DNA of 64,000 nt, from NCBI GenBank assembly GCA_018340375.1, contig JAFFJZ010000049.1, positions 1-64,000 of the forward strand, read 5' to 3'. Shown here piece by piece: positions 1 through 10,434 of this stretch. The notes beneath the pieces are model-generated. The model saw only the letters and a program-made list of their open reading frames with translations, was not told where the DNA came from and did not search any database. Numbering within the stretch: the stretch's first letter is position 1; each line of letters begins with the position of its first letter. The DNA is from Gonatopus flavifemur (Eukaryota; Arthropoda; Insecta; Hymenoptera; Dryinidae). The position numbers and the translations under genes were made by a program.

Positions 1-300
1 GGTTTCAAGCGACTCCTCGAATCTTTGGAAAGGAATACCTCTCGATCCAATCGACTCCAGATATATATATTAAAGAAAATACAAAAATTAGAAGAATATC
101 AGGCTAGATTAATCAAGAAATTCTATCACATCGATAAATGCAATAGTTGTCGAATCAGTAATAAGGAGTTTTTTGATTGCATAAATTGTATTTCATTACT
201 AGGTAAATATACTGAAATCTCAGACTCTGATCTGAAATTGTTGAGTTTGACGGAAAACGAACGATCTTATATCGATTTATTCAAATGTCTTTCTGAATAA
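1..300 (+). CDS. C-terminal end of an unrecognised reading frame, cut by the window edge
   Basis: The frame is open from base 1 and stops with TAA at 298-300. It has no ATG, so it enters from outside the window or from an upstream exon. About 100 residues are visible. They are basic at first and may form a short helix (KKIQKLEEYQARLIKK), followed by two Cys pairs (CNSC and CINC, about 14 residues apart) that could bind metal. An AATAAA overlaps the stop (296-301), fitting transcript 3' processing just downstream. I do not recognise the family. It might be a retroelement tail like the accessory frames at 54 kb and 62 kb, but I see no alignment that shows this. Confidence 0.35.
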   Translation, partial: GFKRLLESLERNTSRSNRLQIYILKKIQKLEEYQARLIKKFYHIDKCNSCRISNKEFFDCINCISLLGKYTEISDSDLKLLSLTENERSYIDLFKCLSE

Positions 301-702
301 AATTGTTTTTATTGTAATTCACTGTCGTTATTTCAACTTTCCTTTTTCAACTGTTCTGTTTCTCCCCATCCTTGTCCATGACGTAAAATAGGGGAACTTA
401 TATTTTTAGGTATTGATATTTCATATTAATCCCTTCCATATGTCATTGAAAGAAATATTCTTCGAATATCTCTGGACGTGACATTAGAAACAGTATACTC
501 ATATTTGTTGCATAGTTCGAATACGTACATTGATACGTATTCGAACTAAGCAACAAACATGTGAATATTGTTCTCAATTTGATAGATATTCTCAGTGTCT
601 GATACTAGGTGCCGTCCGGCGTTAGGAGATTTCCCCCTACATTCAATATTTCTATAACAAAAATTGTGATCTATTCGGTTGAACATGATTCTGATTTTGT
701 TT
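301..702. other. Non-coding stretch holding one long hairpin
   Basis: No supported gene. Apart from the palindrome at 506-555 it is ordinary AT-rich DNA between the partial frame on the left and the last exon of the P-like gene on the right. Short open frames here are shadows. Confidence 0.5.
506..555. repeat. 22-bp-arm hairpin
   Basis: Arms 506-527 and 534-555 are reverse complements at 21 of 22 positions, around a 6-base loop. Each arm holds TTCGAATACGTA. Weaker pairing continues outward for about 10 bases per side (7 of 10). Such a palindrome could be the core of a small fold-back element. It sits about 150 bp beyond the last P-like exon, so it could also belong to that element's subterminal region. 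Confidence 0.7.
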
Positions 703-1239
703 TTACAGGATAATTTTTGTATATTGGAATCGTTTTGATAAGGATCTTTTCGGGGAATATAAGGAAGGTGGAAAACCTGTAACATGGTAGATGATGCAAT
801 CAAGGATCGGGGAAAGGGTATAATCGTGATCTGGATTGTAGTGGATGAGATCTTCCGCTTCCCAAACATCATGACTCTGCAATGCTGCATCCAGTTTTGT
901 TCTTATAGCTCTCATACACTGAGAATATTTCCCTACTTCCTTCTCGCCATACGCATCTTTGAGATCAGTAATCGATATCAGTATCGGCGACGGTGATTGT
1001 TCAGACACTGTGCAATTACCGTACTTTGGAGGCCTTATTATACTATATACCGATAACAATTTGTATAATTGCAAGAAGGTAGGACAACTCGGATGGTCAT
1101 TGCATCCTGCTGATTGTCGTATGGTGCCGAAAAATTTCTCAAAAACGTCAAACATTTATACATTTCTGAGATTGATTTTTAGAATCGTTTTTCTGATACC
1201 CTTGAAATGTTACAAAACACTCTCATGATATTAATGGAT

Positions 1240-1366
1240 ATTTCCGATCGTCTCAGGAGTTTGCTCCAGATCAATTTTTTAATCAATCAAAAAATTCGAA
1301 AAGATTTTCCAATTTTTTGATTGGTTGAAAAATTGATCCGGAGTAAGCCCCTGAGACGATTGAAAG
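1240..1366. repeat. 127-bp near-perfect hairpin
   Basis: Left arm about 1240-1299 and right arm about 1309-1366 are reverse complements (for example CGTCTCAGG against CCTGAGACG, and CAATTTTTT against AAAAAATTG). The loop is only about 10 bases. It lies in the last intron of the P-like gene. No coding potential; it is probably a small fold-back element or the fused ends of one. Confidence 0.7.
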
Positions 1367-2571
1367 CACCCTTTGAACTGTTCAACACTGGAATGAGCAC
1401 TCCGCAGATATTCTATAATTTAGGCCGATCAGCCATATACTACTGTGAGAAAATCTCTTCTCTCGGATACATGTCAGACCATATCGCTTTCTCTACCCCT
1501 CAATCACCTCATCTTCGTCCGGCATGTGAGTTTCGGACTTTCCTCTCTGACCGCGATGATGTAGGGGATGCTCATTCCAATATACCATAGAGTTCAATGG
1601 AAGCACCCAATATCTGGCAAAGTGCGACAAATTCTCTATGTTACTGAAGTTTGTATCATTTATTCAACTAAATTCACAATTGGATTTTGAAATAACAAAT
1701 GTTTAGTTCATGCTGATCACTTGATCTCATTCCTTTTGAATAGAAAGAAGATAAAAAAAAATATTTGTAAAATGGGAACAAACATGATTTTGGTTAGATT
1801 ATATTGGAAGTTTGATTCGATTCAATAAATGATTCGAACTTCAGCAACGTGATCCTCTGAAAGAAACCAGGTGGTATGTTGAAACTCGTCCGATTTCCTC
1901 TGAAGGATCTGTAAGTTCTTGTCAGTTTCTGTTTGGAATTCAAATTTTGAACAAGGAAGACGTCTTGGAGGTATCAAATGCATCGTTTTGAAAATATTCT
2001 AGCCCAAGTAGCACAGGAACTTCTCAAATATACTATGATTATTTTGTGGATGTGAAGAGAACGTGCGAATGAGACTATTTTGAATAAATTCGTCAAGATA
2101 TTCTATGGAGGTGCATATCACATACATAATTATCTGACACAGTCTCATTTGGAGGTTCTCAGCGTGTTCGTAGAATTTTCCGAACATGTTCCTAGCATTT
2201 TAACCTCTTGTGTTACTTGAGAGATATCTAGCGTTAAATACTATTTTGCAAGATGTGAAAAGGATTTTGAGGGATAATAAAGGCCATTTAAAGGGAAATG
2301 AACTCATATGGATATGGATTAAACTTCAAATATCATGAAAGATCCACCACAAATAAGATTCTTAAATGAGAATATCATACTACCATTGTAAGGAAGTCTA
2401 CTGCAATATCTAGATAGCATATAACGTAATAGCAAAAAGTCGTTGCAACCGAATGCGTTTTGATAACGTTATCTTACATAAGCAGCACGCAAATTGGCTT
2501 CTAAAAATGGACTAACATAATCTAATAATACTGACGTACAGAACATATTATAAGGAACTTGATGGAAATAC
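1367..2571. other. Intron of the P-like gene, no further features
   Basis: This lies between exon 8 and exon 9 of the P-like transposase. I see only AT-rich sequence and short frames without family signatures. Confidence 0.45.
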
Positions 2572-2862
2572 CTCAAAATTATCTTGATTGACTTTCCCAG
2601 TCAGTAAATATCTGAATTGGAATTTCTCACCTGAATAGGGACACATGTCAATGGTAGATTGCAAAGAAATCCGTGATCCTGTGGCGGTCTGATTCGTAAG
2701 AAATCCTTCAGGTTTCGCCATTCTGCTTTGCCAATTGCCATGGGTTTAACCAATCCAATGATTTTTCAAGTACCTGATGAAAATGATTGGAAACAAGGAT
2801 TGAGTATATAATATTTTTATTCATCAGTTAAGAATTATTGCTGAGCTCATAAAATACTCTCA

Positions 2863-3141
2863 CACGGAGAAAAAAGTTTTCACTATTTTAAAGATTCAAC
2901 TTTGCTAAGTGAACTGAATAACCTAATGATAACAATCCACTGTGTTACCGAACTAGTTCGGTATGTCCACGAACTGATTCGTTATAATTATCAGTCTTTC
3001 GCTAATCTTGCGAAGCTTGATTCGCTGAAACAAAGAATTGCTGTTCACTTCAGCGGACTTGCTCGCTGTCCATATAAACACAAGCGAATTTCGTTGAAAC
3101 AGCAAAATTCTTGCTATTCCAGCGAATTTGTTTTCTCCGTG
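2863..3141. mobile_element. Small TIR element (MITE-like), 279 bp
   Basis: It begins CACGGAGAAAA and ends TTTTCTCCGTG, an 11-bp perfect terminal inverted repeat. The interior has no transposase. It sits in intron 7 of the P-like gene (2774-3680). The target duplication is unclear; only a 2-base CA is shared by both flanks, so superfamily assignment is open. Confidence 0.6.
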
Positions 3142-4436
3142 CAGAAATGATCATCTCCGATAAGTGATATTGAGAAATCATCACCCATCTCAATAAAGTC
3201 ACTCAGAAGAATGTTTTGGTAGTGCAACATAATTCTATCGATGAATACGGACCTGGTAGTGATGGCAATCTTTGAAGAGGACTGATCCTTTTTCATATAA
3301 AGAATATGTAATTTTCACATATTTCGATGAAAACTAGATACTTTTCGAATGAAAAATGATGGATCTTTTCCAAGGATTGCCATCACTAGGACTTGTTGAA
3401 TACCAACCGGAACTTTGACAGCACTGGGCAGTTTCTAAAATGCTCTAAGAACGTCCAAACCTCCTAATGTTTCACTTTATGCTCGTTATACGCTTAGATC
3501 CACCTTATTTCATAATTACGTTCCCGTCATTTTCTGATACAAGTGCCACCAGGTTTTATTTCGAAAAATGAACCATATCTAACAACATATTTACCCAACT
3601 TATTTTTATCAATAGAATTTGTTGTACGATCCAAAGCCCTTCCCCCTGAGCAAAAATGGATTGAGCAAAAATAAGTATACCTTGTAGTCATTGTTTTGTG
3701 GGGTGAGGCCTTGATTTGGAGTTTTGCGATTCAAAGCGTCAAACATATGGTCAATAGCTCCACAAAATTGTAAGGTTCCCTCACATCCAATGGATGCTTT
3801 ATATTTTTGTGATGCATCAAATGCCAACCCTTTAGCCACAGAGTTGCTGAATATCTGATAACATAAAATACATGATAGGTTGAGAAGACTTGAAAGTGAA
3901 TGTTGATATTAATTTTTCGAAGTTTGTCTTAACATATACCTGGGTTGCCAGCCGAACACGCATTTTCGATGTATTGTCCAAAAAAACGTGCCTGTTACTA
4001 ATTTTAGGACATACTCGAACATTTCCTGGGTACATTCTATCCACTTCCAGTAACGTTTTGAAATATTCCCAACGAACATAGCTTTTTGAAGACTGAGTCT
4101 ATGCGAAAAAGAACGTATAACAAATTTCTAACAGAGTTTTTTAGCGGAAAATATTCTAGGTAAGGGAATTATAGAACTCAAGTAATGAAATTAGAGCTTT
4201 CGATGTTTCAATGACATGTGGAATCCAATCAATTCTCTATCAATGAATCGGGTAACACTGAGAAGTTGATTTCAGAAGTTAAGATTGAAACATTCATCAA
4301 TGTCACAATGATCAGTATCTTAATTTTCATAGAAAGCTTGAATTTGACATCAATTGAACTGATAGGGGTTATTTGGAATTATTTACTATGAAAAAATTGT
4401 TCAAAAATTGCAGGATCTAATGATTCTTCAACTCAC

Positions 4437-5906
4437 CCGTAGTTGCTTATTATTGTAAAGCCGATTTCTGATGTTTTTGATCAAATAAGGTACATCGGAA
4501 AATGCAAAAATTTCACGATCATCTAGAGGATGATTGAACGATGTTTTCGTATTTTCAAGTGAACCATTGATACCCAGGAGAGACCACATTTTTGTATTGG
4601 TTGAAGCACCATCGCCAATGACCGCATGAATAAATGCTCCGCAACTTTCCATGTACAAAATCGCTTGTAATATGATTTTGATGAGTTCTTCACCCTTGAC
4701 GGAGTTCTTCGACCCCAAAACTGCAATTGGTTGAGAATATTCGTCAGCAAGGGATTGAAACATCAACACCAGACCATGCGTTGCCTGATCGTTGATATCA
4801 GTTGATCGTTCTCCATTTGTGCCGAAGTCGATCAAACCAATATAGGTAAGATTCTTGGAACAAACAGCCACTGATTTCCTCAAATGTATCTCGTCCAGTA
4901 GAAGTATGCCGTGTCTTTGAAGAGGAATTAAAGTTCCGAGATGTATTTTAAGTAGTTTTGCAAAATGCTCATCAAATCCACACTTCATGTTAATCAACGA
5001 GAAGTATCCACGTATTGTCCTGGTACAAGGGAGTGGCAAAACATTATTTTTCCTCAAGAATTCATAATATGTTCGCGAACGAATATTCATTAATAAACAC
5101 AACATTATCCACTCATGTGTGTAACGACGACCTCTGGGATCAGTTTTATTTGCAGATGCCACTATTTCTTTCAGAACTATTTGTTGAGTCGATGGAACTT
5201 TCCATTTGGAAAATTGTTCAGAAAGTGAAGTATCTTCCATTGCAGCGAGTTGATCGTCTTTTTCACTTATTTCCTGTTTCAAAAGTTTTTCTCGTAACTT
5301 AGCCCGATTGTTCTTCTTTTTCTGAACATGCAGTTTCTTTTGCATTGCTAATAATTGACGTTGATGCATTGGATGATGGACACCATGGAGTCGCTTCAAC
5401 GTGGAACGATTTTTGAATCGTAATATTCGCTGAAGTACGGTTTTCCTTAACTTCATGCAGGAAACACACCTTTTTTCTTTCGAAACCAAGGAACAGTTAT
5501 TGTGTCGCCATTGTTGATTATTATCCTGGTATACGACATTGGTTTGCGAATAATGGTTGTCCTCAGCACCCAGTCCAGTGCAAATATTCATCCGCTCAAA
5601 TGACTGCAATATATTCGAAATTGATTCAGGCTCAAGCAAAACATCGGGCAGATTCATTTCGCGTGAATTAATATGACGTCCAAAAACGAAATATCTTAGG
5701 ATTTTATGTGAGTCGAGAGTAACTGATTCGACCATCACTGGTGAACGCACGTCATTGTCATTTTTCATTCTCACATATGGAAATATGATGTCTAATCCAT
5801 TTGCACACGGCAATTCCATAATCCGCCAAGATTCAGGAATCATAGATGAGTTAGAGTGAAACTGTTGACAGGTTGAGGTGTTTGTACTGACTTCTGTAAT
5901 ATCTAC
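4437..5906 (-). CDS. Catalytic exon of the P-like transposase
   Basis: A single open exon of about 490 codons, from an acceptor at 5907 (CCCGTTGTAG) to a donor at 4436 (CGG|GTGAGT). It holds a basic coiled-coil-like stretch (MQKKLHVQKKKNNRAKLREK) and then the RNase H-like core. Likely catalytic aspartates are in LLLDEIHLRK and AVIGDGAS, followed by the family signature FAFSDVPYLIKNIRNRLYNN. This exon is free of stops while exons 2 and 8 are broken. That could be chance, or this segment may have lost function later. The next exon begins at 4092 after GACTCAG. Confidence 0.8.
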
Positions 5907-6453
5907 AACGGGAGAAGAAAGTATTCATTCTGTTTGAGTTTTATATCATGGGTGCTTGAAGAGGGTTGGTGCTCTAGTGCCAGCAAATTTAACAAGTTTT
6001 TAGGAATTTTTTGAAAATATCCCTGGTTTTCTTTGAATTATATTATTCTTTTTATTCACGTTGTGAATGACCTCTATAACTTACCGACATTTGTTCTCCC
6101 GTTAGTAGTGATTTCTTCCTCTGTGCGAGCTGAAAATTCATTCCTTTGACCTATACAATGAAAAAATGCATTGACATATAATTATATTACTTATGATCTC
6201 TAAGCAACTCTCATTTCAACATTTAGATCAGAATATTCATGATGAATTACTGTAATTATGTTCTGCAGTGACGGTGGATGGACAACAATGGAATGGTGAT
6301 TGTTCGCACTCTTCCATTGACTTAGGGTTTATTGTTGAGTTATCCGGTTTCTGGAATGTCGCAATTTCATCTGTTGCATTAAGATGAAAGATAGTGCAGC
6401 TATCATCATCATCAGCATCATCATTTATACGAAAGATTCCACTAGCGCTTGTA

Positions 6454-7744
6454 CAGGGTGTCCCATTTTAATCTTTAAATGCAAATATCTCAAAAACATG
6501 CATCTCAAACCAGAAGGATTTCATACCAAAGTTGTTATAAGAAGAGGGGGCCACAAAACTACGATATCAGTTTCATCATAGATGGCGTTATGATCGATTA
6601 AAATGGGGTCAACATCATTTTTTTGAACGGGAACCCCCACCTTTTATTGCATATCTTGATTCTACGCAAAAAATTGAGTAACTTTTGCTTGAAACGTTTT
6701 TCTAAATTTCTGAAGATGGCGCCACAATCGATGAAAAATGAAGTCTATGAAATAATATGCGGATATCTTGTGGAATGCATCCGAGGGCCGGAATATCTCA
6801 TTCGAATGTGGTCAAGAGAGAGGACGACACAATGGCGATATCAGTTCCATAGTAGATGGCGCTGTGGTCGGTAAAAATGAGGTCAACTTCAATTTTTCAA
6901 ATGGAAACTCCTACTTTTCCTCGCATATCATGATTCGACGCGAAAAAATGAGGAAGTTTTGTTTGAAACATCTTTCCTGAATTCTTGAAGATGGAAACGG
7001 TGGAAAATGAGGTTGATGAAACAATTCTACCGCATTATGTGTGAAGCAACGCTCAACAAACAAATCAAAACAATAATAATTTCAGAGAAGAAATCGGACA
7101 CAAAACACAACAAATGTCATGTCCGAAATATTGTAAATGACTTCAATTCAATTTTTTGGAAACGACAGTGGAACTTTCTCATCAACCCCATTTCCCACCG
7201 TTTCCATCTTCAAGAATTCAGGAAAAATGTTTCAAACAAAACTTCCTCATTTTTTCGCGTAGAATCATGATATGCGATATAGAGTAGGAGTTTCCATTTG
7301 AAAAATTGAAGTTGACCTCATTTTTACCGACCACAGCGCCATCTACTATGGAACTGATATCGCCATTGTGTCGTCCTCTCTCTTGACCACATTTGAATGA
7401 GATATTTCGGCTCTTGGATGCATTCCACAAGATATCCGCATATTATTTCATAGGCTTCATTTTTCATCGATTGTGGCGCCATCTTCAGAAATTTAGAAAA
7501 ACGTTTCAAGCAAAAGTTACTCAGTTTTTTGCGTAGAATCAACATATGCAATGAAAAGTGGGGGTTCCCGTTCAAAAAAATGGTGTTGACCCCATTTTAA
7601 TCGATCATAACGCCATCTATGATGAAACTGATATCGTAGTTTTGTGGCCCCCTCTTTTTATAACAACTTTGGTATGAAATCCTTCTGGTTTGAGATGCAT
7701 GTTTTTGAGATATTTGCATTCAAAGATTAAAATAGGACACCCTG
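6454..7744. mobile_element. Fold-back element, two 567-bp arms, TA target duplication
   Basis: Termini are CAGGGTGTCC and GGACACCCTG, each flanked by TA (6452-6453 and 7745-7746), as for Tc1/mariner-type insertions. Bases 6454-7020 pair with 7178-7744 along their whole length with scattered mismatches. The spacer is about 157 bp. The open frames on each arm (6623-6874 plus, 7324-7575 minus) are mirror images of one sequence and look nothing like a transposase, so I treat them as non-coding. The element lies in intron 2 of the P-like gene (6373-8267). A transcript across it would fold into a very long double-stranded RNA. Confidence 0.85.
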
Positions 7745-8487
7745 TATATTCAACTCATATGCATTCCAAATTGAAAATCAAGGGAAGTCGTGAAGGAAAA
7801 AATATTGGATAATACATTCCTCCACATCTGATCTTTGCTTCAAGTGGGGGACTGTGATGATTTGACATGGAGCTGTACGTATATTTGTATTCACTATATT
7901 GAGACACACACACGTATTAATCCTTGTGACAGATCAATAAGAGTATTTCGCTTATGAGTAACTATGTATTGAGGAGAAGTCAAAGTGTTTGAGGATTATC
8001 TTGATGTTTATGTCTCCATATAAGTGAAATACGAGTCGTTATATTTATTCATTCACCCGTCAAGGTCACCAATTGAACTATATGAATGCTTTTTTTTTAT
8101 GAAAGTATATCCAAAGCACATGTAGACCTAATCAAGAATTTAGACCTTATATTCTTACAACAAAACAGAAATATTTACACATTTTTACGTAAAAGAAATA
8201 TAATTATATATGAACATTGGACTTTTCTAAAAGATTATAAGACATATCACAGGTGTTGAAAACTTACGTTTGACGACAATCCGGTCTTCAATTCTCTGTT
8301 GAGGCAATTGATGGATGTTTGGAGATTAACAAAGAACACTTGAACTTTGTACATTTCCATCAAATTTGGTAGGAACAGCTAGATGCTCCAGGCATGGTAT
8401 CTTATATGGAACCTTAAATAAAAGTATTACATATATTCATCGATGTATTTTGAAATGTTTGAATTGAAAGTTGTATAATGGCATTAC

Positions 8488-8736
8488 CTCTGCAATAATT
8501 TTCCTTTCCAAATCTTTCTCCACCCATTCTCGATTAATATAAGACTCATCAAAGTTAGCTTCACATATGAAATGATTCTCTTTTAATTTCAATTCACCAG
8601 GAATAGCTGCCTGCCATTGATTTCTCCGTTCTATATCTTTTGGAACACGAAAAACGGAGAATTTCGTTAATGCTGTTTTTCTACCTGTTCGACAAGTAGG
8701 CACTGCACATAATTTCGGCATCACGAATTTGTTCAA
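8488..8736 (-). CDS. THAP DNA-binding exon of the P-like gene
   Basis: The likely start is the ATG at 8721 (MPKLCAVPTC), because the THAP fold begins with that Cys pair. Visible landmarks are C-x4-C near the start, a Trp in RRNQWQAAIP, and the HFICEANF segment. The THAP zinc site is normally C2CH, with the last ligands in a C-x2-H-F arrangement. Here that position reads C-E-A-N-F, so the His is replaced by Asn (codon AAC, one base from CAC). The donor is GAG|GTAATG at 8488/8487, in phase with the next exon at 8412. Loss of the His would be expected to weaken zinc binding and fits a decayed gene. Confidence 0.75.
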
Positions 8737-10434
8737 TTATTACATCTACTGAAAAAAAAATAATTGCATTTTCAACGGTACAGTTTATGAATTATAACCT
8801 CTTATCTCAATAGACTGATGAATCACGCCAATTCCTACCATAATCTCTTAACAAAGGAATGATCTAGCCATTGATTATGGGAAATTTCTCCTCAATTTTT
8901 CATAGCATAATAATAATCCGTTCTTTTGTAAATACTCAAATCAATCAGTTCATTGAGGATTGTTGGATTACATAATTATTTTGTAATAGAAATTGGTGAC
9001 ATCGTGTATGCAGGCACTCTTGAAATCCATAATTTGTAGAAAATTTCACAAAATTTCGCGAACTTCATAACTAATCATGTGTTGTTTTTAAGTAAAAGAG
9101 AATATATTACACACACAGTTTATTATTTCTATTGCGAAGAGTGGAATATTACTGAATATGTCTGAAAGTGATTTCACCGGATTGTTTTGAACATTCAAAT
9201 GTTTACATACATCTTCCATCCGTTCTCCCTGATCGTATCGCTCACTAGTGGTGAAATTTGAAACTATCGATACACGCTGTAAGCCGGTCATCCTCACCAC
9301 CGAAAATCGAAGGAGTTCTCAGACCTGTATATACGACCGTGGTCCATTTAGCTCCGAGCTGTTGCAAAGATCCCTCTCTCATCAGTTTGATGTTCAATGC
9401 TCGCATAAAATCAAGTCCTGAGGGATTCGATGAGTTCAGAAATTCTCCCTTGGGAGGAGGGAGAAGTGGACTGTTTCTCCTCTTTTCTTTCAAGGGGGAA
9501 TTTCTCCACTCATCAAATGCCTCAGAACTTCACTTTATGCGAGCACTGTTCACTGGGTTATAAGCTCAATGGTAAAAGGTTTGTTATGAATCAATAATCG
9601 TTCATAAAAATGAGAATATGAACAAATTCTGTGATCACAATAAGCGAGAATCAATGAAGTGTCGAAATGAAGTAACAAATTCTGTATTTCGAACTAAGAT
9701 ACATATAATTAATATTGTATCAACTTGATAGCAGATAGAAACTTACATATATCACAGAACATCAATCACCACAAACTATTATATTCCAGGTACATGAAGT
9801 GACATGGATGTTTCATCCCGAAAAGTTTTGCTGAAGTACCTTATTGTTCAAGATACCCGGAATGCTCAATGAGCGTTCTTCGATCTCCCTTTTGGAATAG
9901 CAAAAGATATTTTGGAAATACTCGAAACATACCTCATGCCACACTTTTAGATATGTTTTAAATACATCTGAGCTCTGTTAGGATATTTAAGATATCTTTG
10001 AGTTACTCAAACATGTTCCACAGGATATTTTTGAGATATTTTCTGAGATGTCTAAAAAGATAGATCTAAAAACGTTCATCGGAATTCATTTTCTCCATAC
10101 ATTGGCATTTATCATTTCTGTGGTCGCACAGTGTATGTGTAAGGGATTTTTATTCACTGCCTGATCGATACTTACCTTAGGTGTATTTTGATTATCCTTT
10201 TGGTCAAAATGAACTCTTTGGTTACTTGTTAGAGGCTGAAAAAACTTTATTCCCATTATTTTCAAAAATTATCACATGTTTGACAAACTTCAACTACACA
10301 AAAACCTAATGCTCCTCACGGTTCTTGAAATGACTAGGTATACTTCATTCCAACTTTGGTATCAATGTGAATATTTTCATAAAATCAGAACATAAAGAAC
10401 AAACTGAGTTAACAAAACAGAAATACGATCTCAT
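8737..10434. other. Intergenic, one hairpin, otherwise nothing recognised
   Basis: Between the P-like THAP exon and the Transib-like gene. Apart from the hairpin at 9391-9553 I see AT-rich sequence. A run of GATATTT-like words near 9900-10070 looks repetitive but I could not define a unit. Confidence 0.45.
9391..9553. repeat. 163-bp imperfect hairpin
   Basis: Bases about 9391-9455 pair with about 9489-9553 (GCTCGCATAAA against TTTATGCGAGC, GAGAAATTC against GAATTTCTC). The central purine and pyrimidine runs also pair partly. Open frames on both strands across it are consequences of the palindrome. Confidence 0.7.

Larger units (their letters stand above)
703..8736 (-). pseudogene. P-element-like THAP transposase gene, nine exons, decayed
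   Basis: Minus-strand exons, in order: 8488-8736 (THAP), 8268-8412, 6250-6372, 6084-6151, 4437-5906 (catalytic), 3940-4092, 3681-3854, 2572-2773, and about 703-1137. Each junction has GT donor and AG acceptor dinucleotides, and the codon phases join at all eight introns, so the model is well supported. Family landmarks include GDGASTN, LIKNIRNRLYNN, KMRVRLATQ, FSNSVAKGLAFDA, LTGKVNQD and FFGTIRQ, all typical of P-element/THAP9-type transposases, which bind DNA through the THAP finger and cut and paste via an RNase H-like core. Damage: TAA at 8326-8328 (exon 2), a frame shift near 2700 (exon 8), and a diverged C-terminus after VTGF. A related fragment lies at 46.4-48.05 kb. It is probably a dead transposon, though a domesticated relative cannot be excluded. 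Confidence 0.8.

Noticed and set aside
2572..2650. A 19-base intron in P-like exon 8
   Set aside because: Too short for splicing and the frame is open straight through it with family-like residues.
6623..7575. Paired 83-residue open frames, one on each strand
   Set aside because: They are the same sequence read on the two arms of a fold-back element; no protein family features.
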